A stretch of 64,000 nt of DNA, taken from Bugulina stolonifera. Its lineage: Eukaryota > Bryozoa > Gymnolaemata > Cheilostomatida > Bugulidae. The translations under genes were made by a program, and so were the position numbers. Of the stretch, positions 12,269 through 23,299 are shown piece after piece (within the stretch, counting starts at the first letter, position 1; the number at the start of each line of letters is the position of its first letter). Location of the stretch: contig OW285190.1 of assembly GCA_935421135.1 (NCBI GenBank), positions 744,001 through 808,000 on the forward strand. Reading direction: 5' to 3'. The notes under the pieces were generated by a model. The model searched no databases and was not told the DNA's origin. It worked only from the letters and a program-made list of their open reading frames with translations.

Positions 12269-13710
12269 TTAGATATTATAAATAAACCTTAGCCCTCTAT
12301 TTTGGACCTTTTCTATTTGTTTGACTTGATTTTTTTGATGAGGGTCCCACACCTGACTTGCAAACTCTAACAAGGGTCTTACCAATGTCAAATAAACTAT
12401 TCGACGTGTTGGCATATTTGAATATTTTAAAATTCTGCGTAACTGGGTCATTCTTAGCGTTGCAGTGTGGGCAATTTCATTGATGTGTCGATCCCATTTC
12501 AAATTTGACTGAAGAAAAACTCCGAGATAGGAGTGAAATTCAACTTGTTGCAAAATTTGATGGTGTAAAAAAGTAGTCCTGTTTATCACAGTTACCTCTC
12601 CGTCACATTTGTAAAAAGCTGCATTTTAATACGTTAAAATTCATTTGCCAATTTTCTGACCATCTTTCTAGTTTGTCCAAATCGTTCTGTAAAATTGATG
12701 TGTTTTCAGCGGTGTTATAGATGATCACATCATCTGCAAATAATCTACATTCAGACTTCAACTGTGAGGGCAAATCATTGATAAAAATTAAAAAGAGCAG
12801 TGGCCCCAAAACAGAACTCTGAGGAACCCCTGATGTTACCGGTCTACAGCTAGAGTTTTGACCTTTTACTGCGACATATTGTCTACGATCCTTCAAAAAA
12901 TGTGTAATCCAACTGACAATAGTTCTGTTAATACCAATTTGTTCCATTTTAAAAATCAGCTTTCTATGGTTTACTGTATCAAATGCTTTAGAAAAATCCA
13001 AAATAATTAAGTCGATGGTCTTACCTAAATCATATAAATAGGAAACATGTCCAAGAGTATGAACAAGTTGTGTGTCACAGGATCTGTGTGGACGAAAACC
13101 ATGTTGACCATCCGCAAAAAAAGTCTATTTCTCTTAAAACACTATGTAAATGAGAGGAAATAATATGCTCAAGGAGCTTGCATGTTATACAAGTCAATGA
13201 AACTGGACGGTAGTTATTAGGCAACTGTTTACTTCCCTTTTTATGAATGGGTTGAATTCTGGCCAGTCTCCAAACTGAAGGTAGTACTCCTGAAGAAAGT
13301 GAATAACAAAATATATTCTTAAGAGAAATGTTGATTACGGAAGCAAAGACTTTCAATACAATGCCTGAGATATTATCAGGCCCACCTGCTTTGTTGGTAT
13401 CTATGTTGTTAAGTAACTTTAAAACACCTTTGGCCGTCACAGTAATCTCCTTACTAACAATTGCTCTGTCATAAGAAGTACCAAGAGTTTGGCAAACAGT
13501 CTCATCGTTCACCGTGAACACGGACTCAAAAAATTCATTGAAGCAGTTGGCTTTAGATTCTGGTGTTTTTAGAACTTGATTAGAATATTTCAAGTGTGGA
13601 ATAATGTTTGAATCATTACCTCTGCATGATCGGAGATACCTATAAAAAGATTTTGAATTGCCTGCCATAAGAGGTTTGTATAACTTTTTATTCATAACGC
13701 TTTTTAGCAT
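12269..13710 (-). pseudogene. LINE ORF2 reverse transcriptase, three broken frames
   Basis: RT motifs occur in order on the minus strand. WRLARIQPIHKKGS and NNYRPVSLT lie in 13,710-13,075. After a frameshift in a poly-A run near 13,120, the stretch to 13,001 carries the HGF block. DFSKAFDTV, GVPQSSVLGPLLF (usually GVPQGSVLGP) and the catalytic FADD (YADD in relatives) lie in 13,001-12,603. The thumb (FLQSNLKWDRHI, LEFASQVWDPH) lies in 12,589-12,269. At least two frame changes make it non-functional. CR1/L2/Jockey-type by motif style. Confidence 0.8.
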
Positions 13711-14760
13711 GCTTTACTAAGATCTTATTCTTTTTCCTACAAACCTTATATTTTTTGATGTTATAGTCTGATGAAAATGTTTTCATTTTGTTATAAAGTG
13801 TGCGTTGATGGCTAATGGCATTTTTTAAACTTTTTGTCATCCATTCTGGACTATTAGAAACCTGTTTAATAGTTCTATTTTTTATGCATTTGTTCTTTAA
13901 ATCTTGTAGTGATTGAATAAATATATCATAAACAAGGTCTATGTGTTCCTTCTTTTCAATGGCTTGTTCTATTGCCTCTTCCCATGGAACAAAAGTTTCT
14001 TTAGCCCGTTTGATGTCCACTCTATCATAATTGAATATTGTACTTGTATTCAAATCATTAGTAGTTTCTGCACCTACATTTAGAGACATTATTATTATTG
14101 AGTGATCACTTAATACAGGGGCTAGCACTGTTATATCATATACTATCATCTCATTGCTAAATACAAGGTCCAATATGTTTCCCTGAATGTGAGTCGGCTG
14201 GAATATATGTTGAGTTAGCCCAAGATCATGTAAACAGGATAAAAATGGGTCATATAGAGCTTTTATTCCTGAATGTGAAGCTAGGTGCCAGTTTATACGT
14301 GGAAAATTAAAATCATCACATATAAGCAATGAACAGTTTGTTTGCGAAGACAACATTACAACCTCCTTAAATAAATTAGGAATCAAAAGGCTGTCAATGT
14401 TACTTGGAGGTCTGTACACACATATAAGTATGATTTTTTGTTTATCTTTACCAATGGATATTTTAAGACACACAGCCTCAGCTGCAGAATCCAATAATAG
14501 ACTAGACGCTTCAATGCTGTTGTGCAAATATATTGCGACTCCACCACCGTTGATATTTCGATCCTGGCGGTAAACTGTAAAATTAGTGATCTTTATTTCT
14601 CCACTAGAAACTGTAGTGTCCAGCATTGTTTCTGTGATACAAATGATTTTTATGTTGGGGTTGACAATTGTCTTCCATTCTAAACTGACAGACTTTTTTC
14701 GTAAAGAGCGTATGTTGGTATATAAAACATCAAATGGAATTCTTTGGTTAGATTTTTTTT
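13688..14760 (-). pseudogene. LINE ORF2 endonuclease domain
   Basis: Apurinic/apyrimidinic-like endonuclease, which nicks target DNA for target-primed reverse transcription. Open from about 14,750 in frame with the N-terminal NIRSL and ITET motifs. It then shows IYLHNS, the ICVYRPPS strand, the CDDFNFP motif (D in the place of the usual GDFN) and DHSIIIMSL near the end, carrying the catalytic DH. A poly-A/T run near 14,755 is a likely frameshift point upstream. The frame closes at 13,688, 22 nt inside the RT frame, so a frameshift separates the domains. Confidence 0.75.
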
Positions 14761-14836
14761 TTGTTTTTTGTGATGGTTCTGGTTCACCATATTGTTTAAC
14801 TGCTCTCTCACAATTAGTTTTCTCATTGGTATCATC

Positions 14837-15619
14837 CTAGTCTGATATCTGCACAATCAATCCTTTTTTAATTTTCACACTTTCCCCTTTAGCTCTTCTT
14901 GCCCTACATTCTTGTCTTAGATGGAATTGATGATCTCTTTCTGTTTTTGTCAGGTCGGGATTGACAAACATGCCTGAAAGGTCAGAGACTGTTGTACAGA
15001 TATTCCGAGCTTGGCCTATGGCTTTCCATTTATCAGCCTCAGAGTCTAGTTCTACAAGAAAAATTTCTTTTTCTGATTTCCCAATCTTTTTTACTTTAAC
15101 TGATACAATGGTTAGCCTATTTAAGAAAGATTTCACCTTAGGTTCCGTCACTGTCCCAGTGAATACTTGGTTCTTGGCTCTTGTCTCTCTCTCTTTCAAT
15201 TCTTTGACAATAGTGGTTATTGTGGTATTCTCAATATTTGGGGTAAGTTTTGCCTCCTGTGGGCATAGGGTCATTTTATCAAATTGGTCTTTTGTTTTGG
15301 CACCATACTCTTCTACTTTCTCTGTCAACACTTTAATTTGTTGCTCCAAATTACCTAAATTTTGTTCCATTACTGTGATACGCTGCAAAATTTTTTTGGT
15401 GCTACTTTCACAGCTAGTGTAAAACCAGTGAATGCTACTCTTCTTACCAGCAGATGAGTTCAAAAATGTAATAGCCGCTGAGTCAGCACCAGAACATCTT
15501 ATATCAAACCAGAGTTCACACATATTGCATTGGAGTGCATCTCCCTTCAATGCTTTTTTGCAACCTCCACAAACAGAAGACATGATGATAATCACTGCAC
15601 CAAGAAAACAGATTAACAA
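14837..15619 (-). CDS. LINE ORF1 with PHD-like zinc finger
   Basis: 260 codons. The N-terminus has a Cys-rich module, CGGCKKALKGDALQCNMCEL, continuing to a WF and Cys, like the PHD-type finger in ORF1 of many CR1/L2 LINEs. A heptad-like Leu/Val/Glu region follows (about residues 85-110: LQRITVMEQNLGNLEQQIKV), suggesting a coiled coil for trimerisation. The C-terminal half is Lys/Arg-rich, consistent with nucleic-acid binding. ORF1 proteins chaperone LINE RNA in ribonucleoprotein particles. The better ATG is at residue 13 (MSSVCGGC). The frame is intact. It is followed downstream by the endonuclease. Confidence 0.7.
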   Translation of the reverse strand: MLICFLGAVIIIMSSVCGGCKKALKGDALQCNMCELWFDIRCSGADSAAITFLNSSAGKKSSIHWFYTSCESSTKKILQRITVMEQNLGNLEQQIKVLTEKVEEYGAKTKDQFDKMTLCPQEAKLTPNIENTTITTIVKELKERETRAKNQVFTGTVTEPKVKSFLNRLTIVSVKVKKIGKSEKEIFLVELDSEADKWKAIGQARNICTTVSDLSGMFVNPDLTKTERDHQFHLRQECRARRAKGESVKIKKGLIVQISD

Positions 15620-15773
15620 AAAGAGAAAAAATAGAGCACACCTGAGTCAAAGTTAATTAAATATGAAAAAGCCGCCCAAATCGAATAGTTACAAGTTAGT
15701 GTTAGTAGTCGCTATCGCCAATGAACTTAGTATAAATAGTTATGATATCTAGCAAAGTTAATGTAAATATAAT

Positions 15774-15994
15774 TGTTGAGACATTATAATATGACAATAA
15801 TTACTGTTGGGTTTTGTTGGAGTCATCGCTTCCTGTCATATTATGTGCAAAGCTAGCTTTTGGCTAGAATAGCTATAGCTGTAAGATATTAGATATATTT
15901 TTTGGTATAAAAACACTTCTGCTATATGGTGAAGTCCGAGTTGAGATTGAGCAGTAACACAAGACATTATATGAACTGTTAGAAGAATACAACA
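15774..15994 (+). repeat. 5' LTR of Gypsy element 1
   Basis: 221 bp, TGTTGAG to ACAACA, nearly identical to 21,852-22,072. A TATA-like GGTATAAAAACAC lies near 15,904. Confidence 0.95.
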
Positions 15995-16090
15995 AATTTG
16001 GCGACGAGGATTAACCACATATCAAGTATCAACTCATCAGCTGTCATCTGAACCAAAGGTAAATTTGACTCGCATATTGGTCAAATAACT

Positions 16091-17670
16091 ATGGCTACTA
16101 CAACTGAACAACTAGTTACCTTGCTAGCCCAACAAATTGCTCAACAGAAGGAACAGATGGAGCAGCAGAAGGAACAAATGGAGCAGCAGAAGGAACATCT
16201 GGAAAGGCAGCTGTAGGAACAGAGATCACAGCATGCAGAACAGATGAAGTTACTTGCTCAATTAACAGGCAGGCAAGTGCAAACCACACCAAGTTTCACC
16301 GCATTCAATCCGAATACGGAACTATGGACTGATTACTTCTCAAGGTTCACTACTTTTATCCAGGCTCAGTCTATCACAGATGAAAAAGTACCACAGGTAT
16401 TCTTGACTAACCAATCTACTGATATATACAAACAACTGAAGGATTGGACAGAGCAGCAGCCAAGAAAAGACATACAGAAACTGGAAATGGAGGAAATCTA
16501 CAACTACATGATGACTCAATATAACCCAAGGACTTTTATCATCAGAAAGAGGTACAGATTCTGGAGTGACATGAACAGAAAACCAGGAGAGACAATTCCA
16601 GAATTAGCAGCTAGGATTCGGCATGATGCAGCCACATGCGACTTCACATCTATTCAGGGTCCCCAGGATGAAGCCTGACGAACAAGATTCATATGTTCAG
16701 TAGGAAATGAAGCCATCTTAAAAGCACTTTTCAAATTGAAAGATGGAAATTTAACTTTCAACAGAGCAATAGAGGTAGCAGCTGAAGCGGAAGAAGCAGC
16801 CAAGGTAGCCAAGGAAACTGTCCATGAAACAACCAATACACTACACTTGCTACGGAAGAAGAAGACGACTCCAACAACAAAGACACACTCACAAACAGCT
16901 TCACCGTGTAACTGCTGTAGAAGAACAAATCATAATCAAAGGGACTGCAGATACAAGAACGCTGCATGCAACTACTGCAAGATAACAGGACATCTAGAAG
17001 CAGTCTGCCGCAAGAAGAAGAAGGTGAACTCTCAGCCATTAAATATTGTGAGGGCTCTAAAAACAGTACATGCTGTTCCACAAATCCAAGTAGAATTAAT
17101 TCTTCAAGGACAGCCATTGAAACTAGAAGTGGACACAGGAGCGGGAGACAACTTTCTATCAGAACACAATTGGAGAAGACTAGGAGCACCTACACTGCAA
17201 CCACCACTGATTCACTATGAGTCAGCTACCCATCACTCGATAGAGATTATAGGCACGTGTACACTCAACACCAAAGTAGGAGGTCAGCAAGAGAAACCCC
17301 TTCAGTTTGTAATCAGCAAAATACCTAATCTCAACCTTCTGGGCAGAGGTGGAATCCAACAGCTAGACATCTCCCTAGATTCTCTGATGCCACAAGCCGA
17401 TAGAAGACAACATACAGACATTCTCACAATCAGCAGCAACCTTAAGGAAGCATGCAGAAGACTAACATCAGAGTTCAAGGATCTCTTCACGCCAGAATTA
17501 GGATGTCTAAAGGATTTTGAACTAGAAGTGAAGTTCAAACAAGACAGTAAGCCTATTTTCTGCAAACCCCGACCAGTACCATATGCCATCCAAGAAGATT
17601 TAGGCCAAGCGTATGATGCTGGAATCAGTAGAGGAGTCTGGGAACCTGTACAGTTTAACTCTTATGGTAC
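16091..17670 (+). pseudogene. gag-pol: Gypsy 1 Gag, protease and start of RT
   Basis: One reading frame from ATG 16,091 carries Gag, a spacer and the start of Pol. It is interrupted by TAG (16,214-16,216) and TGA (16,676-16,678), either decayed Gln/Arg-type codons or, less likely, recoding signals. The N-terminus has tandem QKEQMEQ coiled-coil repeats. Two CCHC knuckles follow (CNCCRRTNHNQRDC and CNYCKITGHLEAVC). The aspartic protease active site is VDTGAGDNFL near 17,130. The RT N-terminus (RPVPYAI, RGVWEPVQFNSYGT) stops where the LINE enters at 17,670. The fused gag-pol frame is usual for this branch of Gypsy elements. Confidence 0.85.
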
Positions 17671-19213
17671 TTTTAGTATTTAGTATTTTATTTTTTTATC
17701 TACACTCAAAAGTACCGCAATCGGTCAGAAATGAAATGTTTGCAATAAAAATTAAAAATAGATCAACCTTTGTACATAAAATTGTTATTATAAAATGTAG
17801 TAAAATAATTAAAAAAACTGTTTGTTCTTTTCTCGGTTCGACATTTTTTTGGATAAAAAGGAATATTTGTCCTGGTAGATGTTCTGATGGAGCTATATTT
17901 GGAGGTTAGAGGTAGTCTTTTATGAAGCGGGTGTGTTGTTTCTTCCCAGATGAACTTAAAATGGTTGGCACATAGCTTAAATAAAAAATCAGTTAGTGAA
18001 GGCATATTTAAAGTTTTTAATCTGTCGGCGTATTCCTTATCTGGTAGTATCACTTTGGTAGCCGCTCTCTGGATCGATTCCAGCTTCATTTTGTCATGAT
18101 TCGAGAGGAGGCTAAACCATGCTGGTGCAGCGTAGCAGATAACCGATTGGATGTTAGTGATATAGAAGGTAGTTAGTCCATTGTTACCTAGACCTAGAAT
18201 TTTGAGTTTCCTCATCAGGAAGAGTCTGCTATTGCATTTGTTCTTTATTTGTGATATATGCTCTGAAAAAGACAGTTTGTGATCTATGACTATGCCTAAG
18301 AATTTGGTGTAGGGGCTCGGCATTAGCTTAACTTCACCCGTTTCTACTGGGTTTCCATAGTTATGTTTATATGATAGGCAGGTGTTCATAACAACAGTTT
18401 TGTTAGTGTTTAGCTGCATGTTGTTCTCCTCAGACCAAGTTTGTGTTGTTTCTATTGCAGGTGCTATAGTGCTGTGATTAGTCGTGTTCTTTACAACAGC
18501 AAAGAATGTTGTATCATCTGCATACTTTATGTGATGGAATCCTTCTGCCTTAAGATTATTTGAGTAGATTAACCACAGCACAGGTCCCAGCTTAGTGCCC
18601 TGAGGAGATCCTACATGAAGATCTATGTAGTTGGATTTACCTTCACCATATTTAACACATTGAGTTCGTCTATCCAGGAAGTCTTTTATCAATAGCACAA
18701 TGTTTGAGTTGAAACCACACTCCACCATTTTACGTATGAGTGTTGCAGGCTGGAGCTTGTCAAAAGCTTTTGAAAAATCTAGTGATGCACTTTGTATGTA
18801 CTTGGTACTGGGCTGGTCTAATTGGTAGGTGTAGTCATCCAACAACTGAATCAAGGCATCAACAGTACCTAGTTTGCGCTTGTAAGCATATTGTGATGAT
18901 TCAATGAGTAGTTGTAACTTGTGTCTCATTTTCTCTATTATGATGTCTTCAGCTAGATTACCTAGATGAAATAGCAGTGATATTGGTCGATAGTCTTTAA
19001 GTTTACATGGATGAGATGTCTTAGGAACCGGGCTAATCTGGGCACGTTTCCACTTGTCAGGGAATTCTAAGGATGATAGCATGGAGCACAGGATATTGTG
19101 AAGTGGTATACATATATCTTCTTTACCTTCCTTGGACACCCATGTAGGGAAGTCTTCTGCAGATGTAGCTTTTGATACATTTAGTCGGTTTAACCTTAGT
19201 TTTATTTCTCCTA
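17671..19213 (-). mobile_element. 5'-truncated LINE inserted in Gypsy 1
   Basis: A minus-strand LINE splits the Gypsy RT. Candidate target duplication is GTAC (17,667-17,670 and 19,214-19,217). The low-coordinate end is an A-rich 3' tail with ACTAAAT-type repeats. The 5' end is truncated inside the RT N-terminus, as expected from incomplete target-primed reverse transcription. The Gypsy frame does not rejoin exactly, so a small target deletion or change is likely. Confidence 0.85.
17763..19213 (-). CDS. LINE reverse transcriptase, open over about 480 codons
   Basis: A CR1/Jockey-style RT in a single uninterrupted frame. Motifs in order: WKRAQISPVPK; KDYRPISLLF; SQYAYKRKLGT (usually QxGFRxxxST); LDFSKAFDK; SPQGTKLGPVLWL; catalytic YADD in KYADDTTFF; KTVVMNT; TKFLGIVIDHKLSF; then the thumb with AAPAWFSLL and IQRAATKVIL. 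The N-terminal endonuclease is missing by 5' truncation, so it cannot move alone. Intactness compared with the host Gypsy implies a recent insertion. It runs to a stop at 17,763, leaving about 90 bp of 3' UTR. The first residues of the longer open frame upstream are Gypsy sequence read backwards. Confidence 0.85.
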
Positions 19214-20206
19214 GTACCAATAAGAAAAGCACAGCTACCTGGACAACCAAGACGGAAGTTGAGAGTTTGTGGAGACTACTCAGTGACAGTCAACGCACAG
19301 TTAGAAGATCATCGTCAGCCAATCCCTTTACCAGAAGAACTGATGAGGAAGCTAGGAGGCGGACATGGTTTTTCAAAGATTGACTTGGCTGATGCGTACA
19401 ACCAGATTTCCTTAGCACCAGAAAGTCAAAAGAAACTAGCACTCAGCACACACAGAGGAGTCCTATTACAGAAGCGCTTACCTTTTGGAATAAGTTCTGC
19501 ACCAGGATATTTCCAAGAGATTATGGAGCAACTAACCCAAGATCTGCCTGGAGTCGCTGTCTATCTGGATGATATTCTAGTGTCCGGAGCAACAGCAGAA
19601 GATCACCTAATCAATCTTCGAAGACTACTTCAACGCCTGCAAGACCGAGGGTTAAGATGCAATCTCCAGAAATGTGTCTTTGCAGAAGACACAGTAGAAT
19701 ACCTGGGACACCAGCTATCTCAAGAAGGCATAGCAAAAGGATCTGGAGTAGAAGATGTAAAGAAGATGCCACCACCCACTGATGTAACAGGTCTACAATC
19801 TTTCATGGGTTCCATCCAATTCTACCACAAGTTTCTACCAGATCTATCAACAGTCACAGCACCTCTTCAGAAGTTATTAAGAAAGGGAGAGAAATGGCAA
19901 TGGACACCAATTCAACAAGCAGCATTTTCTCAACTCAAGCAGATGTTATGCAGTGACCTTGTCCTGGCACATTTTGACCCATCATTAAAGTTAGGCATAT
20001 CCTGTGATGCATCAGCAGTGGGACTCGGGGTAGTGCTATTTCATCGATACGGAGATGGATCTGAAAGACCAATTGCCCATGCAAGCAAGACACTGACACA
20101 GACTCAACGAGGATACAGCCAAACCCAGAAGGAAGCACTAGCTATTATCTTTGGCATCACCAAGTTCCATCAGTTCTTATATGGGAGGAAGTTCAGAGAT
20201 CGATGA
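19214..20206 (+). pseudogene. pol: Gypsy 1 RT and RNase H, first part
   Basis: The Gypsy RT continues after the LINE: RKLRVCGDYSVTVN, the LPFGISSAPG strand, catalytic YLDD in AVYLDDILVSG, CVFAEDTVEYLGHQLS and the connection domain. RNase H begins with ISCDASAVGLGVVLF (first catalytic Asp) and ERPIAHASKTL. The frame ends in a stop at 20,206 created by the 54-bp palindrome at 20,195-20,248, which replaced a few bases between YGRKF and LITDHRSLL. Confidence 0.85.
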
Positions 20207-20248
20207 TCCGTTATTAGTATGCATACTAATAACGGATCATCGATCTCT
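20195..20248. repeat. Perfect 54-bp palindrome in RNase H
   Basis: AGAGATCGATGATCCGTTAT... reads identically on both strands over 54 bp with no spacer, centred on ATGCAT. The right half is ordinary Gypsy coding sequence (ILITDHRS). The left half is an extra inverted copy. It shifts the pol frame by +1. Confidence 0.95.
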
Positions 20249-21644
20249 ACTTACTCTGTTTGGCCCCAACAAAGCAACACCGGCTATGGCGGCCAACAGA
20301 CTCGCCAGATGGGCACTTACACTGAACCAGTATCAGTACTCCATTGAATACAGGAAAACCTCGGAACATGGAAATGCAGATGTACTCAGCAGACTACCTA
20401 GTGGCCCTGATGCTAAGTTTGATGCAGAAGAAGAAGGAGAAGATATAGACACTGTTTGCTGTATCAAAGCTATCGGCACACAGCTCTCTCCGACAGAACC
20501 CGGAGTGCTAAAGAAAGAAACGGCTAAAGATCCAGTACTCAGCAAAATTATGAGATGTACCAGGGAAGGCTGGCAAGATGAAGAGCAGAATCCATATCAG
20601 AGTGAAGTAAACTTGGAAGGCGACAGCATCAAGGATTTCCAGACGTTAAATGCATCACTATCAATCGAAAATGGATGTTTACTATATGGAAGCAGAGTGG
20701 TAATTCCCCTATTTCTCCAAAAGGAAGTGTTTCAACTGATACATATGGGACATTTTGGCATGCAGACAATGAAGCAACTGGCTCGCACTGCAGTCTACTG
20801 GCCTCGTATGGACAAGGGCATTATGGAGATGACTCAAAAATGCACCACCTGCAGGGAACATCAGAACCAACCAACTAAGGCACCAATTCACCCTTGGATG
20901 CCAGAAAAGCCGTGGAGCAGACTACACATCGACCACGCAATCAACTTCATGGGGACCAATTGGCTGGTCCTAGTAGATGCTTACACCAAGTATCCTTGTA
21001 TACATTCAACAAGTTCTACCTCTACCAAAGCAACTACAGACCTACTGGAAAAAGATTTTGCTCACTTTGGTTACCCTCATACCATAGTCACAGATAATGG
21101 AACAAGCTTCACCTCAGATGAGTTTCAGCAGTGGTGTAAGGAGAGGGGAATCATCCACCTACGAGGAGCACCTTACCATCCAGCCACTAATGGAGCAGCT
21201 GAACGAATGGTGGGATCATTTAAACAGTCTCTAAAGAAGTCTACTCTTTCCACCAACCAAGCTCTTCAGGAGTTTCTAATGCAATATAGACGAACACCGC
21301 TATCCTATGGATTCTCTCCTAGTGAGCTACTGAATGGACGACAGATCAGGACAAAGATAGATGTGCTGTTACCTTCTCCGGCTCATTTGGCTCAAGGAAA
21401 ACAAATGCAAGACGTCCAGAGAACTAAGAAGTTACATTGTTATAATGTAGGAACCCCCTGTTATGCGCTATATTGTGGACCTAGACGAAACAGGCTACCT
21501 AAATGGATAGAGGCGGTGGTCACCAAAGTTCTGGGAAGCAGATCGGTAATGGTCAAGATTATGTCAAGAGGACCAGTCTGGAAAAGGCACATAGATCAGT
21601 TACAGCTTCGACATGTCAGTGCAGAGGATGGTGAACCACCATAA
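20221..21644 (+). pseudogene. pol: Gypsy 1 RNase H C-terminus and integrase
   Basis: Starts inside RNase H (ITDHRSLLTLF, ADVLSRLPSG). The integrase has the HHCC zinc finger (HMGHFGMQTMKQLAR followed by CTTC) and the DDE core: Asp in HIDHAINF, Asp in TDNGTSF, Glu in NGAAERMV, with family-typical spacing. The C-terminal domain ends about 21,644. Integrase joins cDNA to target DNA, and the ATAAT duplication fits its 5-bp stagger. The frame itself is clean. Only the upstream palindrome disconnects it. Confidence 0.85.
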
Positions 21645-21851
21645 GATATACATATACCTGAATCTCCTACAAGCAACACAAATAAGGAGAGAAGTACAGA
21701 ACCTGAACACAATACACCACCAACACCACCGAAGATCAAATACCGGAATCCCAGGATGCCAGACCCAAGTGCATACACACGTTCTAACCCCAGACGATTC
21801 ACAAGAAACCGGAAGCCCAAATAAAAGAACAATCAAATTTCAGGAAAGAGG

Positions 21852-22072
21852 TGTTGAGACATTATAATATGACAATAATTACTGTTGGGTTTTGTTGGAG
21901 TCATCGCTTCCTGTCATATTATGTGCAAAGCTAGCTTTTGGCTAGAATAGCTATAGCTGTAAGATATTAGATATATTTTTTGGTATAAAAACACTTCTGC
22001 TATATGGTGAAGTCAGAGTTGAGATTGAGCAGTAACATAAGACATTATATGAACTGTTAGAAGAATACAACA
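21852..22072 (+). repeat. 3' LTR of Gypsy element 1
   Basis: 221 bp. The visible differences from the 5' LTR are few (for example GTCAGAG versus GTCCGAG, and ACATAAG versus ACACAAG), so the insertion is young relative to its internal damage. Confidence 0.95.
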
Positions 22073-22077
22073 ATAAT

Positions 22078-22490
22078 ACAGTACATATAGTTAATAGTAA
22101 TAGTAATTATAATTCAATAATCTAGTAATTTGGAGAGCCATTCGAAAACATTATTGCCCAAAAATCCTAGTGTCATAGTTTATAACTTGGCTCCGGTTAT
22201 TTTCTTTACTCAAAACAGAAATTATTGTCTAGTCTAGATGTATGAAAAAGAAAAAAAATTATATTATATAAATATTAATTTATTGTTATTATATTTTATT
22301 AATATTCATTTTTAATAATATCAAAATCCCACTCATGTAGCCACCAAATCTAGCAACAAGCTTTGCTCACATACATACGATACTAACAATCTACTTGAAA
22401 GCCTATACAATGTTCATCTTTTTATTGGAGGACGGAGGTTGTAAAGAAGCAACTACAATTTAAAAAGTAGCAACAAGTTATTCGGTCTAT
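22078..22490. other. Non-coding, AT-rich
   Basis: No gene or element is seen between the Gypsy target duplication and the hairpin. Confidence 0.4.
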
Positions 22491-22593
22491 ACCATAGAGG
22501 TAGGTATACCCAAAGGGGTATATATACCATAGAGGTAACACCCCATGATAACTCTATGATATATACCCCTTTGGGTATACCTACCTCTATGGT
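22491..22593. repeat. Perfect 34-bp-arm inverted repeat
   Basis: Arms at 22,491-22,524 and 22,560-22,593 are exact reverse complements (starting ACCATAGAGGTAGGTATACC) with a 35-nt loop. The loop itself begins and ends with CATAGAG and CTCTATG. It may be a tiny foldback element or hairpin. The arm's first 15 bp recur in the giant palindrome. Confidence 0.85.
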
Positions 22594-22766
22594 CTATACA
22601 GAAAATTCCCAGTTATGTAGCTTGAGATTAAAGTAATTCATTAGCTACAAACCTTGGGCTAATCACCCTGATTGTAAATAATGATTGGCTATTTCTAGTA
22701 ATCCAATAATTTGGTTGGCTTGTGGAGAAAGTAGCATGTCGCATAAATTATATTCTATACTACATC

Positions 22767-23299
22767 CAAAGTTTCTATATACCAAGTTTATCCAGTAAAC
22801 GATGCGCATACTTATTTGCCATAGTTCTTCCACCAAAATGGGCAAACCGTTGCTCTTTAACGAGCGCCCAGCCTGTGGTCAAACGCTTAGGCTAGAAAAA
22901 TATAGGTCAGCAATAGTAGTTGACCGTCTGCACAAAGAGCGTACTTTTACTATCTTTGGTCTACATGAGACATAAATAGTCCAGACCACGTGATCAGTAG
23001 GATGGCTCGAACTTTTTGGGCTTTTTTTCTATATTTATGCTCTTCTAAATGCTTGCATCTTCTATTGATGCTATCGGTATAAACATCATGTATTCTGAAA
23101 ATAATGGGCTAACATTACAGGTAGTTTTAGCTAATCTCAGGGCAATTTTTTCGCCAATCTTGAGAAGACTCCATTGTTTCATTGGTAATTTTTTGTTGCC
23201 ACTCAACTACTTTGAACTAGGCCGCTTATTAGGTCAGATTTCGCGCGATCCTATTGGTGCATAAAGCCGTGGAACAACTTATTAGTTCTATAAACTTTG
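22767..23299. mobile_element. 533-bp TIR element (CAAAGTTT family), copy 1
   Basis: Begins CAAAGTTTCTATATA and ends TATAAACTTTG, flanked by CTACATC on both sides (22,760-22,766 and 23,300-23,306). A closely similar copy is at 49,025-49,558 in the same orientation. There is no transposase, so it is non-autonomous. The 7-bp duplication fits several DNA-transposon superfamilies. Superfamily unassigned. Confidence 0.9.

Larger units (their letters stand above)
12240..15660 (-). mobile_element. Non-LTR retrotransposon (CR1/L2-like), decayed
   Basis: Read on the minus strand, the order is zinc-finger ORF1, apurinic-type endonuclease, then reverse transcriptase, the layout of CR1/L2-group LINEs. 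Length (about 3.4 kb) is near that of a full element. ORF2 is broken into four frames by small indels, so it is dead. Its 5' side abuts the Gypsy element at 15,774. No target duplication is clear. Confidence 0.8.
15774..22072 (+). mobile_element. Ty3/Gypsy LTR retrotransposon with nested LINE
   Basis: A complete provirus-like structure. Both LTRs are 221 bp and start TGTTGAG and end ACAACA, with target duplication ATAAT on both sides (15,769-15,773 and 22,073-22,077). After the 5' LTR comes TTGGCGACGAGGA, a typical Gypsy primer-binding region. AGGAAAGAGG (21,842-21,851) precedes the 3' LTR as the polypurine tract. Without the LINE at 17,671-19,213 it is about 4.76 kb. The domain order gag, protease, RT, RNase H, integrase is that of Ty3/Gypsy. 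It is inactivated by two in-frame stops, the LINE and a foldback insertion. Confidence 0.95.

Noticed and set aside
14961..15422. Plus-strand 153-codon frame
   Set aside because: Antisense shadow of the LINE ORF1.
16758..17189. Minus-strand 143-codon frame
   Set aside because: Antisense shadow of the Gypsy 1 gag/protease region. Leu/Ser-rich as expected from the complement.
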